From the NCBI GenBank assembly GCA_000270325.1, contig BA000048.1:1170981-1234980 (forward strand): 64,000 nt of DNA. Reading direction: 5' to 3'. This DNA is from Candidatus Caldarchaeum subterraneum (GTDB lineage Archaea; Thermoproteota; Nitrososphaeria_A; Caldarchaeales; Caldarchaeaceae). The number at the start of each line of letters is the position of its first letter. The stretch's first letter is position 1. The notes beneath the pieces were generated by a model, which was not told the DNA's origin, did not search any database, and saw only the letters and a program-made list of their open reading frames with translations. A program made the translations under genes and the position numbers. This document shows positions 1-8,461 of this stretch, piece by piece.

Positions 1-36
1 AGGCCCGCATACTTGACCGGACTATACTACCGGAGC
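1..36 (-). tRNA. 5' part of a tRNA cut by the window edge (probably tRNA-Glu or tRNA-Asp)
   Basis: Read on the minus strand, positions 36 to 1 give an acceptor half GCTCCGG, then TA, a D stem GTAT pairing with a second GTAT across a D loop containing the conserved GG, and a 5' anticodon stem CGGGC followed by CT of the anticodon loop. The anticodon itself lies beyond the window edge. The acceptor and D-arm sequence resembles archaeal tRNA-Glu, but the identity cannot be fixed from what is visible. Confidence 0.7.
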
Positions 37-87
37 GGTTTATTGCGGCATGTGTTTGTTTGTTGCGGCGATATGTAGGTTTTTCGT

Positions 88-555
88 TTAGCTTTCGCGG
101 GCGTAGATGCTGACTATTCCTCTGAAGCCGAGGCGTGTGTAGAATTCGACTGCTATTTCGTTTAGGGATGGGAACTCGGCTGTGATTATTTCCACCTTGT
201 CTTTGAGCTGTTGCACGGCGTGGTCTAGTAGTTCGGCGCCGTATTTTTTTCTCCTGTACTCGGGGAGGAGATAGAATTCGACGATTTTCCCCTCTATTTT
301 CGGCTGGTAGAACAGTCTTTCGACTATGTCCGCTTTCAAGAAGCCCACCACTCTGCCGCTGTCCTCTGCCACGATGACAACAGAGTTCGGCGACTTGATG
401 GCCTCCGCGAAGTATTTTTTCGACGTTTCTGCGATGTCGTCTCTTGTCTTGAAGAGGGGGTCGAACTCTTCGTTGAGCCGTTTGAGGCGAATGTTTAGTT
501 CTACGAGACGTGGTATGTCTTTCTCCTCCGCCTTCCTGAAAACAAGTTCAGTCAT
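88..555 (-). CDS. GNAT family N-acetyltransferase
   Basis: A 155-residue single-domain GNAT protein, expected to move an acetyl group from acetyl-CoA to an amine. The acetyl-CoA loop is visible at residues 93-106, where a beta strand (VEFYLLPEY) leads into RRKKYG, the usual R/Q-x-x-G-x-G/A element. The C-terminal FYTRLGF motif near residues 138-144 is also typical of the fold. The start ATG is separated by one base from the stop of the upstream malic enzyme gene, so the two are probably cotranscribed. The substrate cannot be deduced. Confidence 0.85.
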   Translation of the reverse strand: MTELVFRKAEEKDIPRLVELNIRLKRLNEEFDPLFKTRDDIAETSKKYFAEAIKSPNSVVIVAEDSGRVVGFLKADIVERLFYQPKIEGKIVEFYLLPEYRRKKYGAELLDHAVQQLKDKVEIITAEFPSLNEIAVEFYTRLGFRGIVSIYARES

Positions 556-556
556 T

Positions 557-1879
557 TCAATCGACCTTTGGAAGCGGCTTTATGAAACGCTGGTCCATGA
601 GCGACATTAATAGCTTTCGCGACCGCTGAATTATCTTTTTGGCTCGGACAAACTCCTCATCGTAGTTAAGCGGGTTTCGCGCGACGTTTTCGTCGCGTGC
701 CTGTTCGGCGACCGATGCGGCTACGTGGATGTAGACTTCCCATTCATCCATCGTTGGGATGATGTGGTCTCTGTGCAGTTTTTCATCTGACACGTATTCT
801 GCGAGGGCTTGGGCGGCTCTTAGTGCCATGGTGTCGGTTATTGTGCGGGCTTTGACGTCAAGCGCTCCTCTGAAGACTGCGGGGAAGACGAGGCTGTTGT
901 TTACCTGGTTGGGGAAATCGCTGCGGCCCGTTGCGACCACGGCTGCACCGGCCTCCTTAGCCTCCCATGGCCACATCTCTGGAACAGGGTTGGCCAACAG
1001 GAAAACAACAGGGTTCTGCGCCATCCTCTGTATCCACTCCTTCTTTACTCTGCCGGGGCCAGGTGTAGACGCGGCTATCAACACGTCCGCGCCTTCGAGA
1101 GCGTCCGGGAGTTGGCCTGAGAGCTTGGCACGGTTGGTTTTCAGCGCAAGCTCGTATTTCCATGGATGTTTGAGCATCAGCTCGTCCATGTCCTCTCTCT
1201 CCGAGTAGAGAATACCTTTCGTATCGACCAGCATCATCTTAGAGATGTCGGCTCCTGCTTTTTCGAGGAGTCTTGCGGTGGCTATGTTTGCGGCGCCTGC
1301 GCCAAACAACACGATGGACACTTTGTTCAGCTTCTTGTTTGTTAGCTTGAGTGCGTTGATGAGTGCGGCTGTGGTGGCCGCCGCTGTTCCGAGCTGGTCG
1401 TCGTGCCAGACGGGTATAGACATCTGTTGCCGAAGGTTCTCGAGGATGTAGAAGCATTCGGGTGAGGAGATGTCTTCCAGGTTTATTCCCCCGAGACCTG
1501 GTTCAAGCGTCTTAACCACTTCAACAAACTTCTGCGGGTCTTTCACGTTCAAGCAAATAGGGAAAGCATCAACTCCGCCGAGGAACTTAAAGATGAGAGA
1601 CTTTCCCTCCATAACAGGTAGAGCGGCCTCGGGCCCTATGTCCCCGAGACCCAACACCCTCGAGCCGTTAGTAACGACGGCAATAGTGTTCCACCGCCAG
1701 GTATACTCGAAGCTCAGCTCCTTATTCTCACTAATTGCTTTCGAGACAGCGGCTACTCCTGGCGTGTACCACACCGAAAAGTCTTCAAGAGACTTCACAG
1801 GGATCTTGGGTACAATCTCGAGCTTGCCCCCATAATAGGGAGCAGATTTTACGGCAAGTTTGCCGTGTTCATCACTCAT
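557..1879 (-). CDS. malic enzyme (malate dehydrogenase, oxaloacetate-decarboxylating)
   Basis: A 440-residue protein of the short malic enzyme family, which decarboxylates malate oxidatively to pyruvate with reduction of NAD(P). Visible features are the catalytic tyrosine in WYTPG (residues 37-41), a lysine in EGKS (91-94), metal ligands in NLEDISSP (133-140) and HDDQLGTA (159-166), and the Rossmann loop GAGAAN (193-198). It lacks the phosphotransacetylase-like extension of long bacterial MaeB proteins. A TATA-like element at 1903-1910 lies about 27 bases ahead of the ATG, which suggests a leaderless message. It would feed pyruvate to the PPDK encoded at 27.1 kb. Confidence 0.93.
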   Translation of the reverse strand: MSDEHGKLAVKSAPYYGGKLEIVPKIPVKSLEDFSVWYTPGVAAVSKAISENKELSFEYTWRWNTIAVVTNGSRVLGLGDIGPEAALPVMEGKSLIFKFLGGVDAFPICLNVKDPQKFVEVVKTLEPGLGGINLEDISSPECFYILENLRQQMSIPVWHDDQLGTAAATTAALINALKLTNKKLNKVSIVLFGAGAANIATARLLEKAGADISKMMLVDTKGILYSEREDMDELMLKHPWKYELALKTNRAKLSGQLPDALEGADVLIAASTPGPGRVKKEWIQRMAQNPVVFLLANPVPEMWPWEAKEAGAAVVATGRSDFPNQVNNSLVFPAVFRGALDVKARTITDTMALRAAQALAEYVSDEKLHRDHIIPTMDEWEVYIHVAASVAEQARDENVARNPLNYDEEFVRAKKIIQRSRKLLMSLMDQRFIKPLPKVD

Positions 1880-1957
1880 GAAAAATATTGTCGATTGTGT
1901 TGATAAATATGTTTAGTTTGCTTATCTTTAAAAACCGGGTGCCGTGTTAACTGTGCG
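1880..1957. promoter_or_regulatory. divergent promoter region between malic enzyme and the Fe-S oxidoreductase operon
   Basis: This 78-base spacer holds two TATA-like elements facing opposite ways. ATAAATAT at 1903-1910 serves the minus strand and lies about 27 bases from the malic enzyme ATG. TTTAAAAA at 1927-1934 serves the plus strand and lies about 28 bases from the ATG at 1958. Both spacings match archaeal transcription starting at or next to the start codon. Confidence 0.6.
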
Positions 1958-3967
1958 ATGGAGCCTATCCGGGAGACATATATTCTGATGCCGCCTGGAA
2001 CGGACCTTTTGATGTATATTGTCCTTGTGCCTTTTGCGTTGGTGTTTGTTTTCGGGGTTGTTTATCGGCTTAGGCGTTTGGGTGTGAGGAGCTTTGGCGA
2101 GTTACTTTACAGTGTTTTCAGAGGTGTTGGCTACATGGCTAGGTATGGGTTGTTGCAGCGTAAAGTTGTTTCCGAGCATTTGGCGGGGCTTATGCATCTG
2201 TTGATATACACAGGCATCATCGCGCTCTTCATAGGCACCACCCTCGTCTTCATAGACTATGACATTTTACGTGTTCTAGGTCCTCGGCTTCTCCGCGGAG
2301 ATTTCTATCTCGGTTTCGAGTTTGTCCTCGACGTGATGGGTGTGGCGTTTTTGCTCGGATTAGCTCTCCTCATTTACAGGCGTTTCATCAGACATGAGCC
2401 GAGGCTTCGGAACAGGTTGGAGTATTCCATGGCTCTGGCGGGTCTTCTGTTTATTGGGTTGTCGGGATATGTTCTGGAGGCTATTAGGCTCACAGTTGAG
2501 CCGAGGCCGTGGAGCGGATATAGCTTCGTCGGCAAAGCTATGTCAACGGTCTTCTTCGTAAACCTGCCAGCGGAGCCGCTGACTCTGCTTTATCGGGGGA
2601 TTTGGTGGAGCCATGCAGTGGTAGCTTTCGCGATGGTTGCTGTGCTGCCCTATTCACCTCTTGGACACATGTTCTCCACCCTCTTGAACATCGCGGTCAA
2701 CGCGCCTAGGCAGCTTCCTCTCGGTAAGATGAAAACACCTTTCAGGATAGATGAGCTCGACCCCTCAGCAGACATCAAGCTTGGTTTCAGGAGTTTGACG
2801 GAGCTTGGGTGGATGGAGAAGCTGGGTCTCGACGCGTGCACAGACTGCGGAAGATGTGAAGCCGCTTGCCCTGCTTATGCTGCAGGCACACCGCTTTCCC
2901 CTCGTGACATAGTGCAGAAGCTTCGGAGACAGCTTTGGAGAGGTGATGGCCTCGACGAGGACGTGTTCGCTTCTGGTTTGATTGATGAGGAGGAGGTTTG
3001 GGCGTGCACAACCTGCTCAGCATGCATAGAGGCTTGCCCTGTGTTGATCAGGCCTATGGACTACATTCTTGAGATGAGGCGGGCCCTCACCCTCGAGGGT
3101 AAGCTGGATAAACGCAAAACAGCTATGTTGACCAACCTGAGCAGATACGGCAACCCATACGGCTTCGACCAAAGCGAGAAAGAGAAGTTCTTCGGGGAGC
3201 TTGCCGAGATGGGTGTGCAGACCCTTGATGAGAAACCTGACGCCGAATACGTTTACTGGATTGGATGCGCCTCGATATATGATGCACGTGGACGAGAGAT
3301 AGCTAAAAGCGTTGCAAAAATCTTGCTCAAAGCAGGCGTATCATTCGCGGTTCTCGGTGTTGAGGAAACATGCACAGGCGACCCCGCCCGCCGCATAGGT
3401 GAAGAGGGGCGTTTCCAAGAACTTGCCCTCCAAAACATCGAGACGCTCAAACAGAAATCTGTGAAGAAAATCATAGTGAACTGTCCACACTGCTTCAACA
3501 CTTTGAAGAAAGAATACAGAGACTTTGGGCTCGAGCTGGATGTGAAGCATCATTCACAGGTAATCGGTGAGCTTCTGAGGACGGGTAAGCTCAAGCTCAC
3601 GAAACCCCTCTCCGAAAAAATAACGCTTCATGATTCATGCTACATAGGGAGAATCAACGATGTCTTCGAGGAGCCGAGGCTTGTTATACAGGCGGCTAAC
3701 AAGGGCGGAACCTATGTGGAGATGAGTAGAAGCGGGCGTAAAAGCTTCTGCTGCGGTGCCGGAGGAAGCACCTACTGGTATGAGGTGAGGAGAACGGATA
3801 GAGAAAGCGTTATACGGCTTAGGCAGGCCATGGAGACGGGAGCCTCTGTCCTCGCCGTCGAATGCCCCTACTGCATGCAGATGTTCGCCGACGCAGCACG
3901 AGTCACCGGCGTCGACCAGAACCTCAGAATAAAGGACATAGCGGAGATAGTCGCGGAAAGCATCTAG
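1958..3967 (+). CDS. membrane-bound Fe-S oxidoreductase (HdrD/GlpC-like, ETF-linked)
   Basis: A 669-residue protein with three parts. The N-terminal third has about five hydrophobic segments (for example residues 16-38 and 80-105), resembling a NarI-type membrane domain. Next are two [4Fe-4S] motifs with cysteines at 294, 297, 300, 304 and at 350, 353, 356, 360. The C-terminal half holds two cysteine-rich CCG-type domains, the second with CCG at about 598-600. This layout is known from proteins that pass electrons from electron-transfer flavoprotein to the quinone pool, and etfB and etfA follow directly. The likely role is an ETF:menaquinone oxidoreductase. The quinone partner is inferred. 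Confidence 0.85.
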   Translation: MEPIRETYILMPPGTDLLMYIVLVPFALVFVFGVVYRLRRLGVRSFGELLYSVFRGVGYMARYGLLQRKVVSEHLAGLMHLLIYTGIIALFIGTTLVFIDYDILRVLGPRLLRGDFYLGFEFVLDVMGVAFLLGLALLIYRRFIRHEPRLRNRLEYSMALAGLLFIGLSGYVLEAIRLTVEPRPWSGYSFVGKAMSTVFFVNLPAEPLTLLYRGIWWSHAVVAFAMVAVLPYSPLGHMFSTLLNIAVNAPRQLPLGKMKTPFRIDELDPSADIKLGFRSLTELGWMEKLGLDACTDCGRCEAACPAYAAGTPLSPRDIVQKLRRQLWRGDGLDEDVFASGLIDEEEVWACTTCSACIEACPVLIRPMDYILEMRRALTLEGKLDKRKTAMLTNLSRYGNPYGFDQSEKEKFFGELAEMGVQTLDEKPDAEYVYWIGCASIYDARGREIAKSVAKILLKAGVSFAVLGVEETCTGDPARRIGEEGRFQELALQNIETLKQKSVKKIIVNCPHCFNTLKKEYRDFGLELDVKHHSQVIGELLRTGKLKLTKPLSEKITLHDSCYIGRINDVFEEPRLVIQAANKGGTYVEMSRSGRKSFCCGAGGSTYWYEVRRTDRESVIRLRQAMETGASVLAVECPYCMQMFADAARVTGVDQNLRIKDIAEIVAESI

Positions 3968-4012
3968 GACATGGTTTTTTAGATGGGCTCGTATCGGATG
4001 ATGTCGAGAACT

Positions 4013-4798
4013 ATGCCAGATATCGTGGTTTGCGTCAAACAGACTGTTGACGTTTATCAGTTGAAGCCGCATCCCGAGACTCTTGCGCCGCAGCTCTCTC
4101 AGGCACAGTGGAAGAACAGCGACTTCGACCTCAACGCTGTTGAAGAGGCTGTCCGCATAAAGGAAAAGAGTGGAGGCAAGGTGGTTGTGGTCAGCGTGGG
4201 GCCTGAAGTTAAGCAGCTTCTGGTGAGAGAGTGTCTCGCCATGGGAGCAGACGAAGCCTACATCCTCTCAGACCCATCTCTCGCGCAGGCAGACGGCGGA
4301 GCGACCGCAAAAGCTCTCGCAGCGGTCATAAAGACAGCTTCGCCGAAATGGGACATGATATTATGCGGAGAAGCCTCTCTGGACCAGAACGCTTACCAAA
4401 CAGGTCCACGTCTCGCAGAAATGTTCAACGTTCCACATGTTTCATACGTTAACAAGCTTGAGGTAGGCGGCCGTGTGTTGAAGGCATGGCGAGCCGTCGA
4501 AGACGGAGTGGAGGTTGTTTCATGCAGCTTGCCAGCTGTGGTCACGGTGGGATTGGAAATCAACACACCACGTCTCCCAAGCCTGTTAATGATTAGGGCC
4601 GCGCAGAAAAAGCCCCTCAAAGAGCTCGCACTCAGTGATGTTGGGCTCACGAAGGAGGACCTGAGGCCGAAGGCTGAGACACTCGAGGTCAAGGCCTTGA
4701 AGACCGAGAGAAGACGACAAGTTTTCGAGGGAAAGGTCGAGGAGCTGGCCGAAAAACTAGCGGAAACAATCATGGCAAACATGGGTGGTAGAAGATGA
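4013..4798 (+). CDS. etfB: electron transfer flavoprotein beta subunit
   Basis: A 261-residue EtfB beginning MPDIVVCVKQTVD. In-frame ATG codons at 3983, 3998 and 4001 would add up to ten residues, but the internal start matches family N-termini. The segment FDLNAVEEAVRIKE and the following VVVVSVGP strand are typical of EtfB. It pairs with EtfA to carry electrons from flavin dehydrogenases to the Fe-S oxidoreductase encoded just upstream. Its last four bases overlap the etfA start (ATGA), which points to translational coupling. Whether this ETF bifurcates electrons cannot be told from the sequence by eye. Confidence 0.93.
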   Translation: MPDIVVCVKQTVDVYQLKPHPETLAPQLSQAQWKNSDFDLNAVEEAVRIKEKSGGKVVVVSVGPEVKQLLVRECLAMGADEAYILSDPSLAQADGGATAKALAAVIKTASPKWDMILCGEASLDQNAYQTGPRLAEMFNVPHVSYVNKLEVGGRVLKAWRAVEDGVEVVSCSLPAVVTVGLEINTPRLPSLLMIRAAQKKPLKELALSDVGLTKEDLRPKAETLEVKALKTERRRQVFEGKVEELAEKLAETIMANMGGRR

Positions 4799-5736
4799 AG
4801 GTCCTCGTCGCTGGTGAAAAACCTGAGCAAGTCATCACAACAGCCAGCTACGCAAAATCACTCAATCCAGCACAAATCGTCGCAGCAGCCTTCAAACCCT
4901 TAACGGAAAACGAGCTGGCGATGCTCGGCGGAGCAGGAGTTGAAAAACTCATCCACCTACCTGAAAAATATCTAGCGGCTGGAGCGGCGGCCTCTGCAGC
5001 GGCTTTGGCCGAGCTGGTGAAAAAACTCGACCCAAACCTCGTTCTAATCTACGCGTCGAAGAAAGGCGTAGAGATATGCGGTCGATTGGCGCAGCGGCTT
5101 GACGTGGCCTATGCCTCTGAAGCCTTCGCTATCGAGAGAGATGGGAATGGGTTTGTGGCTAAACGCCTTGTGCTGGGCGGTGGATACGTTGCCACTGTCT
5201 CGCTTAACAGCAAACCCGCCTTGGCTTCGGTAAAGGTATCGGCGCCGGAGACGTCTAAGGGCCCGAAGCCTGCTGTGGAGGAGTTTGACCCAAATGTAGT
5301 CGCGCCGGCTGTCGATTTGTTAGAGACCATCAAGCCTGAGAAAACGCGGGTGGACCTTGAGAAGGCTAGTTTGATTGTGTCTGTTGGGCGCGGTTTCAAG
5401 AAAAAGGAGGATTTGTCGCTGGCGGAAGAGCTTGCTAAGCTGATTGGCGCAGAGATTGGATGCAGCAGGCCGATATCCGGTGACCTCAAATGGCTAGAAG
5501 AGGAGCGGCACATAGGATTATCAGGTAAACGTGTAAGACCCAACCTCTACATAGCGCTGGGCATATCGGGGCAGGTGCAGCATCTCGTCGGAATGCGTGA
5601 CAGCAAAACCGTGATAGCAGTCAACACAGACCCCAACGCCCCGATGGCCACGGAATCAGACTACTACTTTGTTGCAGACCTCTACAAAATCCTACCACTT
5701 ACCATCGAAATTCTCAAAAAGAAACTGGGCAGTTAA
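4795..5736 (+). CDS. etfA: electron transfer flavoprotein alpha subunit
   Basis: A 313-residue EtfA. The C-terminal FAD-binding domain is recognisable from SVGRGFKKKEDL, GCSRPISGDLKWL, LYIALGISGQVQHL and AVNTDPNAPM in the family order. It overlaps etfB by four bases and lies three bases ahead of the MobA-like gene, so it sits inside one operon. No acyl-CoA dehydrogenase gene is in the window, so the electron donor is unknown. Confidence 0.95.
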   Translation: MKVLVAGEKPEQVITTASYAKSLNPAQIVAAAFKPLTENELAMLGGAGVEKLIHLPEKYLAAGAAASAAALAELVKKLDPNLVLIYASKKGVEICGRLAQRLDVAYASEAFAIERDGNGFVAKRLVLGGGYVATVSLNSKPALASVKVSAPETSKGPKPAVEEFDPNVVAPAVDLLETIKPEKTRVDLEKASLIVSVGRGFKKKEDLSLAEELAKLIGAEIGCSRPISGDLKWLEEERHIGLSGKRVRPNLYIALGISGQVQHLVGMRDSKTVIAVNTDPNAPMATESDYYFVADLYKILPLTIEILKKKLGS

Positions 5737-5739
5737 AAC

Positions 5740-6348
5740 ATGCACTACCTGACAACCGTTCTCGCTAACCAAGACCCAGGCGGACGCAGAGGCCTCATAA
5801 AAATAAACAAGAGGCCCATGATAGAATATGTGCTCGACGCTGTTCCTGAAGACACCGATGAAATCGTCATCATGACTCGGCAGGCGTCTCTAAGCGAGTA
5901 CAGGGGCATAGCCGAGAACTATGGGGCGGAGCTGTGGGACGCTGGACCAGAGGAGCTCGATATCCGTTTCCATCTTGAGCAGCTTTTCCGCGAGAAATCA
6001 TGCGAAGCCGTGGTCGCCCTCTCCTGTGACACACCGCTCATCAACAGAGAGGTGGTTATGTTTCTACGAGATGTTGTCACACGCTTTTCAGCGGGGATAC
6101 CGCGGCCTGTTTTTGACAAGCCCGAGTTCACCCCCGCCTCTTACCGCGTCAAGCCATTTCTCCAAGCCATGGACCAGAATCCGGAGCTAAAGATGGTCGA
6201 CCTCGTGAAACATGTGGGAAACGTTTTATACATATCTCTTCAGAGCTTCAAAATTTTTGACGACAAGCTTCGTTTCCTCGTCAAGGTTCAAACACAGTCG
6301 GATGTCAGGAAAGCTGCTCAGATTCTTCAGTCGGCTACGGGGGAGTAG
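5740..6348 (+). CDS. MobA-like nucleotidyltransferase
   Basis: A 202-residue protein with a nucleotidyltransferase Rossmann fold resembling molybdenum cofactor guanylyltransferase. The N-terminal nucleotide loop is altered: the usual LAGGxSxRMG reads LANQDPGGRRG, followed by the conserved lysine-containing IKINKRPMIEYV. The metal-binding acidic motif appears as ALSCDTPLI near residues 88-96. Molybdoenzymes are encoded at 7.9 kb and 40.9-44.5 kb, so a molybdopterin role is plausible. The modified loop means another NTP-dependent activation is possible. Confidence 0.6.
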   Translation: MHYLTTVLANQDPGGRRGLIKINKRPMIEYVLDAVPEDTDEIVIMTRQASLSEYRGIAENYGAELWDAGPEELDIRFHLEQLFREKSCEAVVALSCDTPLINREVVMFLRDVVTRFSAGIPRPVFDKPEFTPASYRVKPFLQAMDQNPELKMVDLVKHVGNVLYISLQSFKIFDDKLRFLVKVQTQSDVRKAAQILQSATGE

Positions 6349-6350
6349 GT

Positions 6351-7331
6351 TTGCTTCCTCTGGGCAAGCTTCCGGAGAAGGTTTTGAAGGATGTTGTTCT
6401 GCGTAGAGTGGGTGCGAGACGGAAAGACGTTGTTCTCTGGCCAAGTTTCGGCGAAGACGCGGGAGCAGTCAAATCGTCGAAGGACATCTACATAGTTTCC
6501 ATGGACCCGATCACCGGCTCTAAAAGCTTCGTCGGCTGGCTCGCTGTCCACGCTTCGGCTAACGATGTCGCAGTATGCGGTGGAAGACCACAGTGGTTCT
6601 CCTCCACCATACTGTTGCCGAGAGGCAGCACAGCAGCCGACCTCAAGAAAATCGTCGACCAGATACATCTCGCATGTAGACGGATGGATGTGGCTGTTGT
6701 GACTGGCCACTCGGAGGTCGCCCCCTTCGTCTCATCACCAGTCGTCATAGGCCACATGACAGGCAAACTAGTTGCGCCAACCCCCGTGACCACCAGCGGA
6801 GCAAAACCCGGCGACGAAATTCTTTTAGTAAAGTCTCCGGGGCTTGAAGGCGCAGCAATATTATCCGCTGACTTTGCTGACATACTTAGACGTAAAGGCT
6901 TCACAGAGAGGGAGCTGAGGGTGGGTTCTCTGCTTATCAAAAAGACATCAGTCGTTGAGGAGGCGTTGTCTCTGGCTTCGACGGGTGTAAATTGTATGCA
7001 TGACCCGACGGAGGGAGGTCTTCTCGGCGGATTGTATGAAGTTGCCGAAGCCGCTGGTGTTGGATTCGAAGTCGACAGGTCGAGGGTGCCGATTCATCCT
7101 CTCGTGCAGCGTATCTGCGAAAAAATGGATATTGACCCTCTCAGGCTAATAAGCTCTGGAGCACTGATAGCCACCGCCCCACGTTTCAGCAGCAGAGTTC
7201 TTGCAAAGGTAGGCGGACGGATTATAGGAAAAATACTTTCCCGTAAACAGGGGATGAGGGTAATCGAGGACGGCCGTGAGGAGAGAATCAAGGGCCCCAT
7301 ACAGGACGAGCTGTGGAGAATCATCTCCTAA
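6351..7331 (+). CDS. HypE/AIR synthase-related protein
   Basis: A 326-residue AIR synthase-related (PurM-like) ATP-binding protein, starting at TTG two bases after the previous stop. The N-terminal half carries GEDAGAVK (an ATP/Mg2+ motif), SANDVAVCGGRP and the GHSEV strand, and the C-terminal half has HDPTEGGLLGGLYEVAEAAG. The order is as in HypE. True HypE ends with a short tail whose cysteine is carbamoylated for hydrogenase cyanide ligands, but this protein ends in DELWRIIS without a terminal cysteine. No other hydrogenase gene is seen, so a hydrogenase role is doubtful. Confidence 0.75.
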   Translation: MLPLGKLPEKVLKDVVLRRVGARRKDVVLWPSFGEDAGAVKSSKDIYIVSMDPITGSKSFVGWLAVHASANDVAVCGGRPQWFSSTILLPRGSTAADLKKIVDQIHLACRRMDVAVVTGHSEVAPFVSSPVVIGHMTGKLVAPTPVTTSGAKPGDEILLVKSPGLEGAAILSADFADILRRKGFTERELRVGSLLIKKTSVVEEALSLASTGVNCMHDPTEGGLLGGLYEVAEAAGVGFEVDRSRVPIHPLVQRICEKMDIDPLRLISSGALIATAPRFSSRVLAKVGGRIIGKILSRKQGMRVIEDGREERIKGPIQDELWRIIS

Positions 7332-7368
7332 GCCCAATCCTTAAAACCACGTGAAACATATCTATGGT

Positions 7369-7878
7369 ATGGATGTTTTTGAAGCGATAAAAACCCGGCT
7401 GGAGATAAAGGAATTCGCCGATAAACCGGTTCCACGCGAGGTTGTTAAGGAGATTCTCGAGGCGGCGAGGCTTTCGCCTAGCGGGCGCAACACCCAGCAC
7501 TGGCGTTTTATCGTCGTTGAGGGAGCGGATGAGCTAAAGCAGCTGGCTGAAATGAGCACGTCCGGTAAATGGGTTGCAAACGCTGCGCTAGCGGTGATTG
7601 TTCTCACTTCTCCAAAGTATCCATGGCATTTGTTTGACGCTGGAAGAGTAGCCGCTCACATGCAGCTCGCGGCTTGGAACAGGTCCGTCGGCTCACGTGT
7701 GTACACGGGTTATGACGAAAAAGCTATGCGCACAAAATATGGAATCCCACAAGAATACCACGTAGCCTGCGTCATAGGTTTCGGCTACCCGAAGCAAAAA
7801 ATAATTGGCCGAAAAAACAGACAGCCCATCGAGGCTCTCGCCTTCAGCGGCAAGATGGGCAACCCAATTAAACTATAG
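7369..7878 (+). CDS. nitroreductase family FMN oxidoreductase
   Basis: A 169-residue nitroreductase-fold protein. The N-terminal helix and basic patch (KTRLEIKEFADKPVP) and SPSGRNTQHWRF are the FMN-binding hallmarks of the family. The ATG at 7369 is preferred over an upstream GTG at 7351 because a TATA-like CTTAAAACC at 7339-7347 lies about 26 bases ahead, fitting a leaderless message. The substrate is unknown. The stop is two bases from the tail of the opposite-strand molybdoprotein gene. Confidence 0.85.
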   Translation: MDVFEAIKTRLEIKEFADKPVPREVVKEILEAARLSPSGRNTQHWRFIVVEGADELKQLAEMSTSGKWVANAALAVIVLTSPKYPWHLFDAGRVAAHMQLAAWNRSVGSRVYTGYDEKAMRTKYGIPQEYHVACVIGFGYPKQKIIGRKNRQPIEALAFSGKMGNPIKL

Positions 7879-7880
7879 AC

Positions 7881-8375
7881 TCAGCGGATTGCGTCTAAAC
7901 CAATCCTCGACAACGCCGTCGACCGAGCCGTCCCCTCCACATACTCGCTCGTCAACTCTATCTCCTCAAGCCACTTGATACTCTGGTAACACTGTTGACC
8001 AGGGAAAACAAGCCTGAGAGGGCCACCGTGCTCGGCGGGGATTTCTTTTCCACGGTACCGGTAGGCGACCACCATTTCCTTAGCCTCGGAGACCGGAAAA
8101 CACTCAGTGTATTCGCCTGACTTGAAGACCGCATACCTAGCATCGGGCATGACACCCACCCGCTCGAGGATAGTGGCGACTTTGACTCCCTGCCACTCGG
8201 TATCAGGCACAACCCATCCCTCCAGACATCTAAAATCAAAAGTCAACGACACTGCGGGAAGACGCATCAGCTCGTTGAGCGAAAACTCAACCGTTTTCAA
8301 GACCTTGCCTCGAACAAGTAGAAAATCTCTCCCTTTCTTCTGGCTGGGAAAAGTCGGCAGGTCCTTAAGAGTCAC
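7881..8375 (-). CDS. sulfite-oxidase-fold molybdopterin-binding oxidoreductase
   Basis: A roughly 164-residue molybdopterin-binding domain of the sulfite oxidase/YedY family. The single conserved cysteine expected to ligate molybdenum is in DFRCLEGW. Pterin-contact motifs such as EHGGPLRLVFPG and QSIKWLEEIEL follow in family order. A GTG at 8375 is chosen as start: a longer frame opens with TTG at 8417, but its first codons overlap a TATA-like AAAAGTTATA at about 8398-8408, correctly spaced for a start at 8375. No signal peptide or dimerisation domain is present, so it is probably cytoplasmic. The substrate is not known. Confidence 0.82.
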   Translation of the reverse strand: MTLKDLPTFPSQKKGRDFLLVRGKVLKTVEFSLNELMRLPAVSLTFDFRCLEGWVVPDTEWQGVKVATILERVGVMPDARYAVFKSGEYTECFPVSEAKEMVVAYRYRGKEIPAEHGGPLRLVFPGQQCYQSIKWLEEIELTSEYVEGTARSTALSRIGLDAIR

Positions 8376-8461
8376 GTATAAACAATTTCCGAAGCTGATA
8401 TAACTTTTTATCCGCAACCTTAAATAGCGAAGGCCATTGAAAGTCTCTCAGGCTGGGAAAC

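Noticed and set aside
6351-7331. True HypE, ThiL or selenophosphate synthetase
   Set aside because: There is no terminal cysteine as in HypE, no SelD N-terminal Cys/Sec motif, and thiamine-phosphate kinase motifs were not clear; kept as AIRS-related.
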